From: Georgenia ruanii
GTDB taxonomy: Bacteria; Actinomycetota; Actinomycetes; Actinomycetales; Actinomycetaceae
Direction of reading: 5' to 3'
NCBI RefSeq assembly: GCF_009193175.1
Contig: NZ_VUKE01000003.1
Coordinates: 62,001-126,000, forward strand
DNA length: 64,000 bases
Shown here: in pieces, positions 52,299 through 61,264 of the stretch
Position numbering within the stretch: the first letter of the stretch is position 1
Layout of the letters: each line of letters opens with the position of its first letter
Made by a program: the position numbers and the translations under genes
Notes under the pieces: generated by a model
What the model was told of the DNA's origin: nothing
What the model saw: only the letters and a program-made list of their open reading frames with translations
Databases searched by the model: none

Positions 52299-53678
52299 TC
52301 AGGACGCCAGGTCCAGCGCCTCCTCGGCCACCGCCAGCACGGACCAGGTCCCGTCGTCGGACGTCAGCTCGTAGGCCGGCACGAGCAGGGCGGTGCCATC
52401 CGGGTCGGTGTAGGCGGTGAGCCCGAGGCGCGCCCCGGTCACGGTCACCTCGCGCACCGGCCAGGCAACCGGCGCGCCGCGCCGGGCGGGCGCGGGGGGC
52501 CGGCCGGGGGAGGTGGCAACCGCGGTGTCCGGGGCGGGTCGCGGCTCCACCGACCCGCCGGCCGCCAGCATCGAGACGCCGCCGAGGGGCCCGAAGCGCG
52601 GGTCCATGAGGCGCTCCACCGCCGCCGCCGGGGCGACCACGGGGTAGTCGCCGAGGTCCACGAGGGGCGCGAGCGGCCCCGAGGCCGACACCACCCCGGC
52701 CCCGCTGAGACCCACGTACCACTGGACCCCGGTGCGCTGACCGGCAACGACCTGGTGCGCCAGCACGGTCGTGACCGGCTCGGTGGCTCCCGGCACCTCG
52801 TACTCGAAGCCCGCGGGGTCCAGGCCGATCGCGGCGAGGAGGTCCCGCACCCGGCCGGTGGCGGCCTCGGCGTCGGGGCCGGGTCCCGTCTCCGTCGAGC
52901 AGGCGCCCGCCGTCCCAGAGGAGCCAGAGGAGCTGGAGGAGCCCGCGCCGTCCGCCGGCGCAGGTTCCGCCCCGCCGGGGGCGGCCGCGGCGGGCTCCGC
53001 TTCGGGGACGGGCATGGCGGGTTCCGCCGTCCCGGAGCATAGGTACGGGTCCGCCGCGGGGTCGTGGTAGCTCAGCCCGGCCTGCCCGTCGGGGAAGACG
53101 CTGAGCGAGGCGCCCGTGCCGTCCGCGGGCCCGACCTGCCACACGCCGTCGCGCTGCTGCGGGTCGCCGGTCACTCCGAGCGCGGCCGCGACCGCTCCCA
53201 CCCGGTCGGCGGAGAGCACCGCCGGGGCGTCGAAGGCCCAGGCTGCCGCGCTCTCGGCCGCGGTCGGCAGGCCCTCGGCCCGGAACACCGTGCGGCCGGT
53301 GGCCGACGGCCAGAGCATCGTGGCGTCCGTTGCGACGCCGCGCTCCTGTGCGGGCCCAGCCGACGACGAGCCGATCGCCGGGACCGGCAGTCCGATCGGC
53401 GGCGCCGCGGGTTCCGACCGCCCGAGCAGGAAGCCGCCGGCGCCCACCACGGCCGCGCCGGCCACGGCGGCGGCCACCCGGACCCATCCGGCACGCCGCT
53501 TGTGGGCGGCGGCCAGGGGGACGACGGCGCCGAGAGTGCCGGACGCCGGGAGGTCGCCGGCGAGTCGGGCGTCGACCGCCTCGCGCAGGCGGGGCAGGTC
53601 CGTCAGGGCGGTCGCGGCCGGGTCGGCCGCGCCGATTCTTGCGAGGGCGTCGTCGGCCTTGTCCTCACGGTGGGTCAC
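52299..53678 (-). CDS. membrane-anchored partner (probable anti-sigma factor) of the ECF-type sigma factor
   Basis: A 459-residue protein: a cytoplasmic N-terminal segment (~1-65) with DDALARIGAADPAATALTDLPRLREAVDA, a single helix (WVRVAAAVAGAAVVGAGGFLL, ~70-90, shown in part), then a ~370-residue outside domain with a Glu/Ala/Pro- and Ser-rich linker. The gene directly follows the sigma factor and overlaps no other gene. This layout fits an anti-sigma factor that senses an external signal, though it lacks the zinc-binding HxxxCxxC motif. AGGAGG fixes the GTG at 53678. Confidence 0.7.
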   Translation of the reverse strand: MTHREDKADDALARIGAADPAATALTDLPRLREAVDARLAGDLPASGTLGAVVPLAAAHKRRAGWVRVAAAVAGAAVVGAGGFLLGRSEPAAPPIGLPVPAIGSSSAGPAQERGVATDATMLWPSATGRTVFRAEGLPTAAESAAAWAFDAPAVLSADRVGAVAAALGVTGDPQQRDGVWQVGPADGTGASLSVFPDGQAGLSYHDPAADPYLCSGTAEPAMPVPEAEPAAAAPGGAEPAPADGAGSSSSSGSSGTAGACSTETGPGPDAEAATGRVRDLLAAIGLDPAGFEYEVPGATEPVTTVLAHQVVAGQRTGVQWYVGLSGAGVVSASGPLAPLVDLGDYPVVAPAAAVERLMDPRFGPLGGVSMLAAGGSVEPRPAPDTAVATSPGRPPAPARRGAPVAWPVREVTVTGARLGLTAYTDPDGTALLVPAYELTSDDGTWSVLAVAEEALDLAS

Positions 53679-53792
53679 GTCTGCCTCCTGCGGGGTCGCG
53701 CGTCCGGTCGTCCCGGACCGTCTCACCCCGCATATGTCTCGGGACCCGCGCATCTTGCACCGACGGCCCGTACGCGGCCCGGACCGGCTTCC

Positions 53793-54257
53793 TCAGGCGT
53801 CCCAGGCGGCCGCCAGCCGGGCCCGTGCCCGGGACAGGGCGGCGTCGGCGCCGCCGCGGCTGATGCCGAGCACGGCCGCAAGGTCCTCCCCGGTCAGTCC
53901 CTCCCACGCGTGCAGCAGCAGGATCCGGCGGTCTCGTGGTGAGAGCGCGGCGAGGGCGGCGCGCACGGCCTGGTCCGCGATGACCAGCTCGGCGGGGTCG
54001 ACGTCGTGCGCCTCTGGCGGGGTCTGCCCGCTGGGAGTGGCGCGCCGCCGGCGGCGGTGGTTGGCCAGGACGTGTCCCGCCGTGCGGTACAGCCAGGGCA
54101 GTTCCGCGCCGGCCGGCACGTCCGCGCGGCGTCGCCAGGCGATGGCCATGACCTCGGCGGCCAGGTCCTCCGCGTCCGCCGGCGCACGGCGCAGGAGGTA
54201 GCGGTGCACGCGCGGGGCGTGCGCGCGGAACAGACGCTCGAACCACTCCTCGTCCAC
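53793..54257 (-). CDS. ECF-type sigma-70 family factor
   Basis: A 154-residue sigma factor with region 2 (EEWFERLFRAHAPRVHRYLLRRAPADAEDLAAEVMAIAWRR, shown in part) and region 4 (LSPRDRRILLLHAWEGLTGEDLAAVLGISRGGADAALSRARARL, shown in part). ECF factors direct RNA polymerase to stress or envelope promoters. The GTG at 54257 is preferred because AGGGAGCC lies just upstream; an ATG at 54368 lacks a ribosome site and would add a low-complexity tail. The following membrane gene is its likely regulator. Confidence 0.88.
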   Translation of the reverse strand: MDEEWFERLFRAHAPRVHRYLLRRAPADAEDLAAEVMAIAWRRRADVPAGAELPWLYRTAGHVLANHRRRRRATPSGQTPPEAHDVDPAELVIADQAVRAALAALSPRDRRILLLHAWEGLTGEDLAAVLGISRGGADAALSRARARLAAAWDA

Positions 54258-54565
54258 CGCGGCTCCCTGGTCCCGGTCCTCCGGCTGGCGCCGCTGCGTG
54301 GCGACGGCGCGCGGCGCTGCGCGCCGTCGTCGGCGGCACTGGTCATCTTGCCGGTGGGGGCCGGTCATGTGCCGCGAACGGCCGAAGAATCGGACGACGA
54401 GCGGGCGACGCGGGTGGGTCTAGACCCGCCGCGCAGCGGGACGGCACGGCGGCCGAGCCTCTGAGGTGCGAAGATGCCCGGGGCCCGGGCTACCGTCTGG
54501 GCCTTCGCGCGGCGCGCCCGGCCTCCGGGTGCGGCCGCACCGCTTGTCCATGGAGGGGGACGGAC
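54258..54565. promoter_or_regulatory. 308-bp divergent region between sigma factor and lipocalin-like gene
   Basis: A 12-bp perfect palindrome GGGTCTAGACCC (54416-54427) is a candidate operator. TACCGT at 54491-54496 is a -10 element for the lipocalin-like gene with a ~60-base leader. No autoregulatory ECF promoter could be named for the sigma gene. Confidence 0.4.
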
Positions 54566-54928
54566 ATGTCCGAAGTGAACACCCCGGTGCGCGATCGCAG
54601 CGACCGGCTCCCACTGAGCCTGGGCGACCAGCTCGTCGGGGCCTGGACCCTGGTGGGACCGGACGACGACGCCGAGGGGCTGCTGCTGCTCACCCCGGAC
54701 GGGTACGCCGCCGTCCAGCTCGCCGGCGGCGACGCCGCGCCGCTGGCCTCCGTGGGACCGGTCCGGCTGGACGAGGCCGCCGGCACCCTCACCTTCGACC
54801 TGCCCGCCGCCGCGCTGGTGGAGCGCCTGGGCGCCGAGCACCAGGTCACCCTCGACGGCGACGAGCTGCGGCTGCACCGCGACGGTGCGGCGCTGACGTG
54901 GCGGCGCGCGCGGGTCGTCGCGGCCTGA
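54566..54928 (+). CDS. lipocalin-like domain protein
   Basis: A 120-residue protein. LSLGDQLVGAWTLVGPDDD and LTPDGYAAVQL match the start of the lipocalin-like (PF13924-type) family, followed by alternating beta strands. It lacks a signal peptide, so it is cytosolic. It probably binds a small hydrophobic ligand; none can be named. GGAGGGGGAC precedes the ATG. Confidence 0.75.
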   Translation: MSEVNTPVRDRSDRLPLSLGDQLVGAWTLVGPDDDAEGLLLLTPDGYAAVQLAGGDAAPLASVGPVRLDEAAGTLTFDLPAAALVERLGAEHQVTLDGDELRLHRDGAALTWRRARVVAA

Positions 54929-54959
54929 AGCCCGGCGCGCGGCTCCCGGCGCGATCCGC

Positions 54960-56081
54960 TCAGTCGGCGCCCGCGGTGACCTGGACGGCGTCGTCGACGA
55001 CGGCGGTCAGGCTCCCGGTGCGCCGGAGGACCTCGCGCTGACGCCGGGCGCCCGTGCCGCGCCGCAGGACGGTGGCCACCCGCTCGTCGACCAGGTCCTC
55101 GTCGCCCAGGCCGCGCAGCGCCGGCCGGACGTGCTCGACGAGGTCGGCCACGACCTCCGGTGCGGGCCGCGGCGCCGCTGTCACGGGGTCGAGGAGCACG
55201 CCGTCGAGCCCCTCCCGCGCCGCCTGCCAGGCGGCGAGGCGCAGGACCACGCCGGGTATCGGCGGCGCCGGCTCCCCGGCCGCCCACTGCTGGGCCGCGG
55301 TCTCCACCAGCGCCCGGCACAGCGTGGCCACGAGCGCGCCGTCGGCGGCGTGCAGGCACACGTCGGCGATGCGGATCTCCACGGTGGGGAAGCGGTGCGA
55401 GGCGCGGGCGTCGAAGTAGATCATCCCGCGGTCGAGCAGCACGCCGGTCGCGACCATCTGGGCGATGAGCGCCTCGTAGGCGGCGGCCGAGCCCTGGGTC
55501 TCGATGGGGCCGGTCGAGGGCCAGCGGTGCATGACGAGGTGGCGGTAGCTCGCGTACCCCGTGTCCTCGCCCTGCCAGAACGGGGAGTTGGCGGTGAGCG
55601 CGAGCAGGACCGGCAGCCACACGCGGACCCGGTCGAGCACCGCCACGGCCTCCTCGGCGTCCGTGACCGCGACGTGCACGTGGCAGCCGGAGCTGAGGTG
55701 CTGGCGACCCACGATGCCGAACCGCTCGACCATCGCCGTGTAGCGGGGCGAGGGGACGATCTGGGGCTGCACCGCGGCGGGATAGGTCCCGAGCGCGGCC
55801 ACCGCGGCGCCGACCGCCCGGGCCGCCTCCGCCGTCGCCGCCCGCCAGGCGCGCAGCTCCGTCTCCAGCCGGGTCATGCTGGCGTGCGGGCGAGTGTCGG
55901 CCTCGACCTGCTGCTCGGACATCTCGTGGACCATCTCGCCGCCGGGCCCCTCGCCGGGGAGCCGATCCGTGCCCGCCGCCCGCGCCTGCGCGAGGACCTG
56001 CCCGGCCGCACCGAGCGCACGCCCGCTGCCGGCCTCCACGAGGAAGAGCTCCTCCTCGATCCCGACGGTGCGCACGTGCAC
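54960..56081 (-). CDS. YbdK-family carboxylate-amine ligase (GCS2)
   Basis: A 373-residue ATP-dependent ligase: VGIEEELFLVE at the N-terminus (Mg2+/ATP residues), HEMSEQQVEADTRPH, SGCHVHVAVTD, and YFDARASHRFPTVEIRIADVC. Such enzymes form gamma-glutamyl-type amide bonds and are related to glutamate-cysteine ligase; YbdK has weak activity of that kind. The true substrate is unknown. The GTG at 56081 is used because the fold begins right there; several in-frame GTG codons nearby are alternatives. Confidence 0.88.
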   Translation of the reverse strand: MHVRTVGIEEELFLVEAGSGRALGAAGQVLAQARAAGTDRLPGEGPGGEMVHEMSEQQVEADTRPHASMTRLETELRAWRAATAEAARAVGAAVAALGTYPAAVQPQIVPSPRYTAMVERFGIVGRQHLSSGCHVHVAVTDAEEAVAVLDRVRVWLPVLLALTANSPFWQGEDTGYASYRHLVMHRWPSTGPIETQGSAAAYEALIAQMVATGVLLDRGMIYFDARASHRFPTVEIRIADVCLHAADGALVATLCRALVETAAQQWAAGEPAPPIPGVVLRLAAWQAAREGLDGVLLDPVTAAPRPAPEVVADLVEHVRPALRGLGDEDLVDERVATVLRRGTGARRQREVLRRTGSLTAVVDDAVQVTAGAD

Positions 56082-56187
56082 AGTCTGAGGCAGTCCGGCC
56101 CGCTCGGCACCCGGCTTCCGCGGGCGCTCGGCACCGGGAACGTGCCCGCGCCGGGTGCGGACCGCGACCGCCACGTCGGCGGGTGGT

Positions 56188-56973
56188 TCACTCCAGCGGG
56201 GTGCGGCGCTGATGGTTGCTCGCGTCGGGGCGCCGGATGTCGCGGGGCGGCCCCGGCTGGTAGCCGTGCGGGGGCCGGGTGAGGTGGTCCACCGGCGGCC
56301 AGGTCGTCGGTGGTAGCGACGCGGACTCGAGCCACCACACCTCGGCGCTGGCCCGGTGGCGGGTGAAGCCCATGCGCGCCCAGGAGCGTTCGATCGCGGT
56401 CTGCGCCACGCGACGCTCGGCGGCGAGCATCTCGGCCCAGCCGTCGGGTCGGGGGACGAGCAGGACGGGGAGGTGGTCCCGGCCGAGGGAGAACCCGTCG
56501 ATGAGCGTGCCGGCGAAGGGCGCGCCGAGTCCGTGTCCGCGGCACCACGGCTCGAGCGTGACGTGCTGGATCAGCAGGGCGGCCTGGGCGCTGGTGTGCG
56601 GGGACAAGGTGCCGCCGGTCCGGCGCAGCAGCGCGCTCATGGCGGCGGTGTCGCTCATGAGGGACGTGACGTGGGCTGCGCTGGTGGGCCGGGACAGCGC
56701 GCGGTTGATCCGGCGCAGCAGCGCGGTGCTGGCGACGGAGTCCCGGGTGAGGACATCGAGCTGGTCGGCGACGGCATTCCCGCCCGAGCGGAGGTCGGCG
56801 AGGAATCCCATGGAGCTGCCGAGCAGGAGGGTCGGGGCGCCGTGGCTCTCGAGGTAGAGGGAGGCGCCCCAGGGGCGCAGCAGCGGGGTCTGGTCGGCGA
56901 GGCCGGCCCCGTGGAAAACGGTCAGGCTGACGACGCTGGCGGGTGGCGGTTCGCGAGCCGGAGCATTCCGCAC
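56188..56973 (-). CDS. GNAT-like protein of unknown substrate
   Basis: A 261-residue protein starting at GTG. It has an acetyltransferase-like segment EPWCRGHGLGAPFAGTLID and a late AQTAIERSWARMGFTRHRASAEVWWLES, consistent with a GNAT fold in the C-terminal half. The N-terminal ~110 residues are not recognised. It follows the degenerate cold-shock-like gene by 10 bp on the same strand, so they probably share a transcript. Confidence 0.55.
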   Translation of the reverse strand: MRNAPAREPPPASVVSLTVFHGAGLADQTPLLRPWGASLYLESHGAPTLLLGSSMGFLADLRSGGNAVADQLDVLTRDSVASTALLRRINRALSRPTSAAHVTSLMSDTAAMSALLRRTGGTLSPHTSAQAALLIQHVTLEPWCRGHGLGAPFAGTLIDGFSLGRDHLPVLLVPRPDGWAEMLAAERRVAQTAIERSWARMGFTRHRASAEVWWLESASLPPTTWPPVDHLTRPPHGYQPGPPRDIRRPDASNHQRRTPLE

Positions 56974-56983
56974 GGCGGGTGTC

Positions 56984-57169
56984 CTAGAGGGGCCAGGTGC
57001 TGGCGGCCTGGGAGCCCCGGCCGACGTCCGGCTCGCCCGCCTGGCGCACTTCCGCTGATCGGAAGGCGATCGCGGAGGCGGGGACCACGACGTCGCCGCC
57101 GCTGTCGGCAGCAGCGAGGAACCCGTTTCCCCTTCCGGTGTCGACCCACGTCACCGATCCGGTGGTCAT
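56984..57169 (-). CDS. degenerate cold-shock-domain-like small protein
   Basis: A 61-residue protein that aligns with CspA over its first ~35 residues (TGSVTWVDTGRGNGFL for [25 protein letters not shown] for DVFVHYSAI). The aromatic residues that contact nucleic acid are lost: RNP1 reads RGNGFL and RNP2 reads VVVPA, and the WFN aromatic is WVD. It is therefore unlikely to bind RNA like a normal Csp. GGGAG lies ~11 bases before the ATG. It forms a pair with the following GNAT-like gene. Confidence 0.7.
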   Translation of the reverse strand: MTTGSVTWVDTGRGNGFLAAADSGGDVVVPASAIAFRSAEVRQAGEPDVGRGSQAASTWPL

Positions 57170-57328
57170 GGCGCACTCCCCCCGCTGGACGGTCCGGTCG
57201 CCCGACGCGCTGTGCCCTGACAGTAGGCCAGCGCGGTTGCTCGAGGCAGGGCGAGACGACCATCGTCCGATGGACGGTGCGAGGGGTATCCGCTCGCCCG
57301 AGGGGGGCGGCGCGCGCACAATCGAGCC

Positions 57329-58177
57329 GTGACGAGCGGCACCGCCTTCGGCCGCGAGGCGCTGGACAGCCTCGCGCAGCGGCTCGCGGCCGTCGAGGGC
57401 GTCGTCGGCACGGTCCTCGGGGGCAGCCGTGCCCGGGACGAGCACCACCCCGGCGCCGACGTGGAGCTGGCCCTGTACTACCGCCCGCCGCTCGACATCG
57501 CCGCGCTCGGGACGATCGCCCGCGAGGTCGACCGGCCGACGGCGACCGTCACCGCACCCGGCGAGTGGGGGCGGTGGGCCGACGGCGGCGCCTGGCTGCA
57601 CGTGGGCGGGGTGGTCGTCGACTGGAGCTACCGCGACCTGGGCCGGGTGCTGCGCGCCTGGGACGACGCCCGCGACGGCACCTTTGACTTCCACCACGCC
57701 GTGGGGCACCCGCTGGGGGTGCCCGACTTCGCCTACGTCGGCGAGCTGGCGCTCGGCGTCGTGCTGGCAGACCCCACCGGCGAGCTGGCGGTCTGGCACG
57801 AGCGGTTCCAGGACTACCCGGAGGCACTCGCCGAGGCGCTCGTGGCCTCGCTGTGGGAGGCCAACCTGCTGGTGGAGGTGGCGCACCGGGGCGTGCCGCG
57901 CCACGACACCACCTACGTCGCCGCGTGCCTCGCCCGCGCCCTGCTCATGTGCGCCCACGCCATCCACGGCCGGGCGGGGCGCTGGCTGGTGGACGAGCGA
58001 GGCGCCATCGCCGCCGCCGACCGGCTGCCCGGGGCCCCCGAGGGGTTCGCCGCCCGCGCGCACGCCATCCTCGCCGGCCTCGACACCGCCGCCGAGCCCC
58101 TGGAGAGCGCGCTGGCCGCCGCCGTCGTCCTCGTGCGCGACGTGGGCAAGCGGCTGCGGAGCCGGCCCGCCGCCTGA
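57329..58177 (+). CDS. nucleotidyltransferase-domain protein
   Basis: A 282-residue protein with the nucleotidyltransferase motif GGSRARDEHHPGADVEL (~30-46; the Gly-Ser and the acidic pair replaced as ADVE) and a third acidic strand VVDWSY. A helical C-terminal half follows. This pattern is that of aminoglycoside-type or DUF4037-like transferases that move NMP groups to small molecules or proteins. The substrate is unknown. The GTG is six bases after CACAAT (57317-57322). Confidence 0.75.
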   Translation: MTSGTAFGREALDSLAQRLAAVEGVVGTVLGGSRARDEHHPGADVELALYYRPPLDIAALGTIAREVDRPTATVTAPGEWGRWADGGAWLHVGGVVVDWSYRDLGRVLRAWDDARDGTFDFHHAVGHPLGVPDFAYVGELALGVVLADPTGELAVWHERFQDYPEALAEALVASLWEANLLVEVAHRGVPRHDTTYVAACLARALLMCAHAIHGRAGRWLVDERGAIAAADRLPGAPEGFAARAHAILAGLDTAAEPLESALAAAVVLVRDVGKRLRSRPAA

Positions 58178-58237
58178 GGACGGCTCCGCCTGGGCCCGGG
58201 CTGGCGCGCGGCGGGTGCGACGTGGTGGGGTCCTCCC

Positions 58238-59140
58238 ATGCCGAACACCTCCGACCGTTATCTCGTGGCCGCCCCGCCGCCCGCCACCGAGGACGCCCCC
58301 GCCGACGTCCTCCTCGTCACCGGGCACACCGAGGCCGACCCGGAGGCCCCGCTGCTGGTGGCCGAGCTCGTGGCCCGCGGGGTGCGGGCCGAGGTGCGGC
58401 CGTGGGGTCCGGGCACGGACTGGGCCGCGGCGCCGCTGACGGTGGTGCGCAGCCCCTGGGACTACATCACCCGCTGCGCCGAGTTCCTCGCCTGGGCGGG
58501 GGCGGTGGCCGAACGGTCCGCGCTCGTCAACCCCGCCCAGGTGCTCGGGTGGAACGCGCACAAGGGCTACCTCGCCGACCTCGCCGCCGCCGGCGTGCCA
58601 GTGGTCCCGACCATGCACGTCCCCGCGCGGACCGCGGAGCTCGGCGCCGTGCTGGGGCGCTTCGACGGCGAGGTGGTCCTCAAGCCGGCCGTCTCCGCCG
58701 GCGCGGCCGGGGTGCTCCGGGTGCCCGCCGACGCCCCCGGCGCCCTGGAGCACCTGGCGGGGCTGACCACCGCCGGCGACGCGCTGGTCCAGCCCTTCGT
58801 GCCCGCCGTCGTCGAGCGCGGCGAGACCTCCCTGGTGTTCTTCGGCGGGGCCTACAGCCACGCCGTGCGCAAGGTGCCGGCCGCGGGCGACTACCGGGTG
58901 CAGGGCCACCACGGCGGGCAGACCCGGGCGGTGGAGCCGACGGCGGCGGAGCTGGCGGTGGCGGCCCACGCCCTCGCCGCGGTGCCGGGCGAGGCCGCCT
59001 ACGCCCGGGTGGACCTCGTGGACCTCGACGGCGCCCCGGCGCTGATGGAGCTCGAGCTCATCGAGCCGGACCTGTTCCTCACCCACGCCCCGGGCGCGGC
59101 CGGCCGCTTCGCCGACCACCTCCTGACGCTGCTCGGCTGA
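58238..59140 (+). CDS. ATP-grasp domain protein
   Basis: A 300-residue protein with an ATP-grasp layout: VVRSPWDYI, NAHKGYLADLAAAGVPVVPT, VVLKPAVSAGAAGV (ATP Lys), ETSLVFFGGAYSHAVRKVP and YARVDLVDLDGAPALMELELIEPDLF (Mg2+-binding Glu/Asp pair). It resembles the RimK/DcsG-like ligases that join an amine to a carboxylate. The product is unknown. It follows the nucleotidyltransferase by 60 bp but a joint pathway is not evident. Confidence 0.82.
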   Translation: MPNTSDRYLVAAPPPATEDAPADVLLVTGHTEADPEAPLLVAELVARGVRAEVRPWGPGTDWAAAPLTVVRSPWDYITRCAEFLAWAGAVAERSALVNPAQVLGWNAHKGYLADLAAAGVPVVPTMHVPARTAELGAVLGRFDGEVVLKPAVSAGAAGVLRVPADAPGALEHLAGLTTAGDALVQPFVPAVVERGETSLVFFGGAYSHAVRKVPAAGDYRVQGHHGGQTRAVEPTAAELAVAAHALAAVPGEAAYARVDLVDLDGAPALMELELIEPDLFLTHAPGAAGRFADHLLTLLG

Positions 59141-59154
59141 CCGGGCGGGGCACG

Positions 59155-60204
59155 TCAGGGGCGCAGCATCACCTTGATGGCCTCGCGCCGGTCCATCGCC
59201 GCGTAGGCGTCGGCGACGTCGGCGAGGGGCACCGTGCGGTCGAAGACCCGGCCGGGCGCGATCCGGCGGGCCAGGACGTCGGCCAGCAGCTCCTCGATGT
59301 AGGCACGCACCGGCGCGACGCCGCCGAGCAGGTTGACGTTGCCGTTGAACAAGGCCTTGATCGGCAGCTGGGAGACGCCGTTGGGCACGCCGACGTACCC
59401 GACGTTGCCGCCCGGGCGGGCGCTGGCGATCGCCTGCTCCATCGAGGCCTGGTTGCCCACCGCCTCGATGACGACGTCGGCGCCGGGGCCGGAGGTGAGG
59501 TCGCGCAGGGCGGCGGCGCCCTCCTCCCCGCGCTCGGCGATGATCTCGTCGGCGCCGAAGGAGCGGGCGACGGCCTGCCTGTCCGGATGCCGGGAGAAGG
59601 TGATGACGCGGTCGGCGCCCAGCCGCTTGGCGGCCAGCGTCGCGCACAGCCCCACGGCACCGTCGCCCACGACGGCGACGACCCTGCCCGGTCCGGCGCC
59701 GCCGCGGACCGCGGCGTGGTGGCCGGTGCCCAGGACGTCGGTGAGGGTGAGGACGGAGGCGAGCAGGTCCTCGGCCGGGGCCTCGGGCACCTTGACGAGG
59801 GTGCCGTCCGCCAGCGGCGCGCGCACGTACTCGCCCTGCCCGCCGTCGACGAGGTCGCCGTCGCGGTCCGGCCCGGCCCAGAAGCCGCCCCGCACGCAGG
59901 AGGTCTGGATGCCGTTGCGGCAGTTCACGCACACGCCGCAGCTGTACGAGAACGGGGCGACGACGAAGTCCCCGGGGGTGAGGGTGCGGACCTCGTCGCC
60001 GACCTCCTGCACGACCCCCACGAACTCGTGCCCGATCCGGCTGCCCGGCTTCACCGGCACCACGCCGCGGTACCGCCACAGGTCCGAGCCGCACACGCAC
60101 GCGGCGACCACCTTGACCACGGCATCGGTGGGCCGGATCAGCTGCGGGTCGGGCACCTCCTCGAGCCGGACGTCCTGGGGGCCGTAGATCGTCGTCGCAC
60201 GCAC
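59155..60204 (-). CDS. zinc-dependent alcohol dehydrogenase
   Basis: A 349-residue MDR dehydrogenase. Catalytic zinc ligands: CGSD and GHEFVG; structural-zinc cysteines CGVCVNCRNGIQTSC; nucleotide loop VGDGAVGLCATLAAKRLGA. It oxidises alcohols or reduces aldehydes with NAD(P). The GTG at 60204 follows a TACGAT hexamer by seven bases (60212-60217 reversed), suggesting a leaderless mRNA. It lies convergent with the ATP-grasp gene. Confidence 0.9.
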   Translation of the reverse strand: MRATTIYGPQDVRLEEVPDPQLIRPTDAVVKVVAACVCGSDLWRYRGVVPVKPGSRIGHEFVGVVQEVGDEVRTLTPGDFVVAPFSYSCGVCVNCRNGIQTSCVRGGFWAGPDRDGDLVDGGQGEYVRAPLADGTLVKVPEAPAEDLLASVLTLTDVLGTGHHAAVRGGAGPGRVVAVVGDGAVGLCATLAAKRLGADRVITFSRHPDRQAVARSFGADEIIAERGEEGAAALRDLTSGPGADVVIEAVGNQASMEQAIASARPGGNVGYVGVPNGVSQLPIKALFNGNVNLLGGVAPVRAYIEELLADVLARRIAPGRVFDRTVPLADVADAYAAMDRREAIKVMLRP

Positions 60205-60293
60205 GAGCCCGATCGTAGGGCGCGGCCGCGATCCGGGCGCGGCCGCGCGGTGCGGGGCGGAGATGCACCGCCGCCGCGCGGCCGCTGGCCCAG

Positions 60294-61187
60294 CTACGTC
60301 GTGATCGCGGAGCCCGGCCGGATCTCTCCGTCGCTGAGGATGTCGACGCGCAGCCCGCCGCGGTGGATCAGCGGGCGCAGCAGACCCGGCCCGGCCAGCC
60401 GCTCCAGGTGGGCGCACGGCTCGGCGAGCCGCAGCCCGCGGCAGCGGACGTCGCCGATGCGGAAGTCGCGGCCGACCAGCGCGTTGACGTCGATCCCCCG
60501 GGTGAGGACGTTGCGCCTGGTGCTGGCGAAGTCCAGCGCGGCGTCCCGGGCGGTGAGCTCCTCGACGACCTCGGCGGCGATCAGCGTGAGCTCGTAGCCG
60601 GGCCGGTGGCCCGCCCGGGGGCTGAAGGTGCCGGCCTGGCGCGCGTAGCGGTCGCCGTCCAGCCCCCGCCCGGCGATCGCCCGCGCGACGTCGACGATCC
60701 GCATCGGCGCCTCGGCGTCCGGGGCGATCGCGATCTGCTCGACGGTGCCGGAGAGGGCCGGCTGCGCGGCCTGGGGCGCGAGCACCGGGTCCAGCGACGC
60801 GACGACGTAGGCGGCGTCGATGGGCAGGTCCGCGGTGGCCCGGCCGAGCAGGGCGGGGTCCTGCGGGCTGAGCACCACGCCGGGCGGGGTCCCGAACGCC
60901 AGCGCGGCCGCCTGCCGCCGGGGCCCGTCGGCGGACGGGCTCGCGCTGCCGTCGACGACGGCGATCCACCACCCCGCCCACTGGAAGGACCGGGGGTCGG
61001 CGAGGGGCACCAGGCCGGAGCCCCAGCCGGCCAGCCAGCCCTTCCATGCCGCGAGGGCGTGGGGGAGGGGCTCGTCGGCCAGGGCCGGGAGCTCCGCCAG
61101 GGGCACCTCGGTGACGGCCGACAGGCAGGCCGCGAAGCCGCGCACGAGCGCGCTGCCCGGCCCGTCGGGCAGATCGACCTCGAGCAT
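60294..61187 (-). CDS. MOSC-domain protein
   Basis: A 297-residue protein with an N-terminal domain of ~140 residues (not recognised) and a C-terminal MOSC domain (~150-290): ELTLIAAEVVEELTARDAALDFASTRRNVLTRGIDVNALVG, FRIGDVRCRGLRLAEPCAHLERL with the conserved cysteine (shown in part). MOSC domains carry sulfur, or act with a molybdenum cofactor. A GGAGGCGAG ribosome site precedes the ATG at 61187. Confidence 0.82.
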   Translation of the reverse strand: MLEVDLPDGPGSALVRGFAACLSAVTEVPLAELPALADEPLPHALAAWKGWLAGWGSGLVPLADPRSFQWAGWWIAVVDGSASPSADGPRRQAAALAFGTPPGVVLSPQDPALLGRATADLPIDAAYVVASLDPVLAPQAAQPALSGTVEQIAIAPDAEAPMRIVDVARAIAGRGLDGDRYARQAGTFSPRAGHRPGYELTLIAAEVVEELTARDAALDFASTRRNVLTRGIDVNALVGRDFRIGDVRCRGLRLAEPCAHLERLAGPGLLRPLIHRGGLRVDILSDGEIRPGSAITT

Positions 61188-61264
61188 CTCGCCTCCATGG
61201 TGGGCGCCGGCGATGGCGAAACACCGCGATGCTACCGGCGAGCGTGCCGAGGACCGGGGCGGGC

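Noticed and set aside
52192-52374. Small plus-strand frame between the hydrolase and the sigma partner
   Set aside because: No ribosome site and it overlaps the end of the partner gene in a shadow frame.
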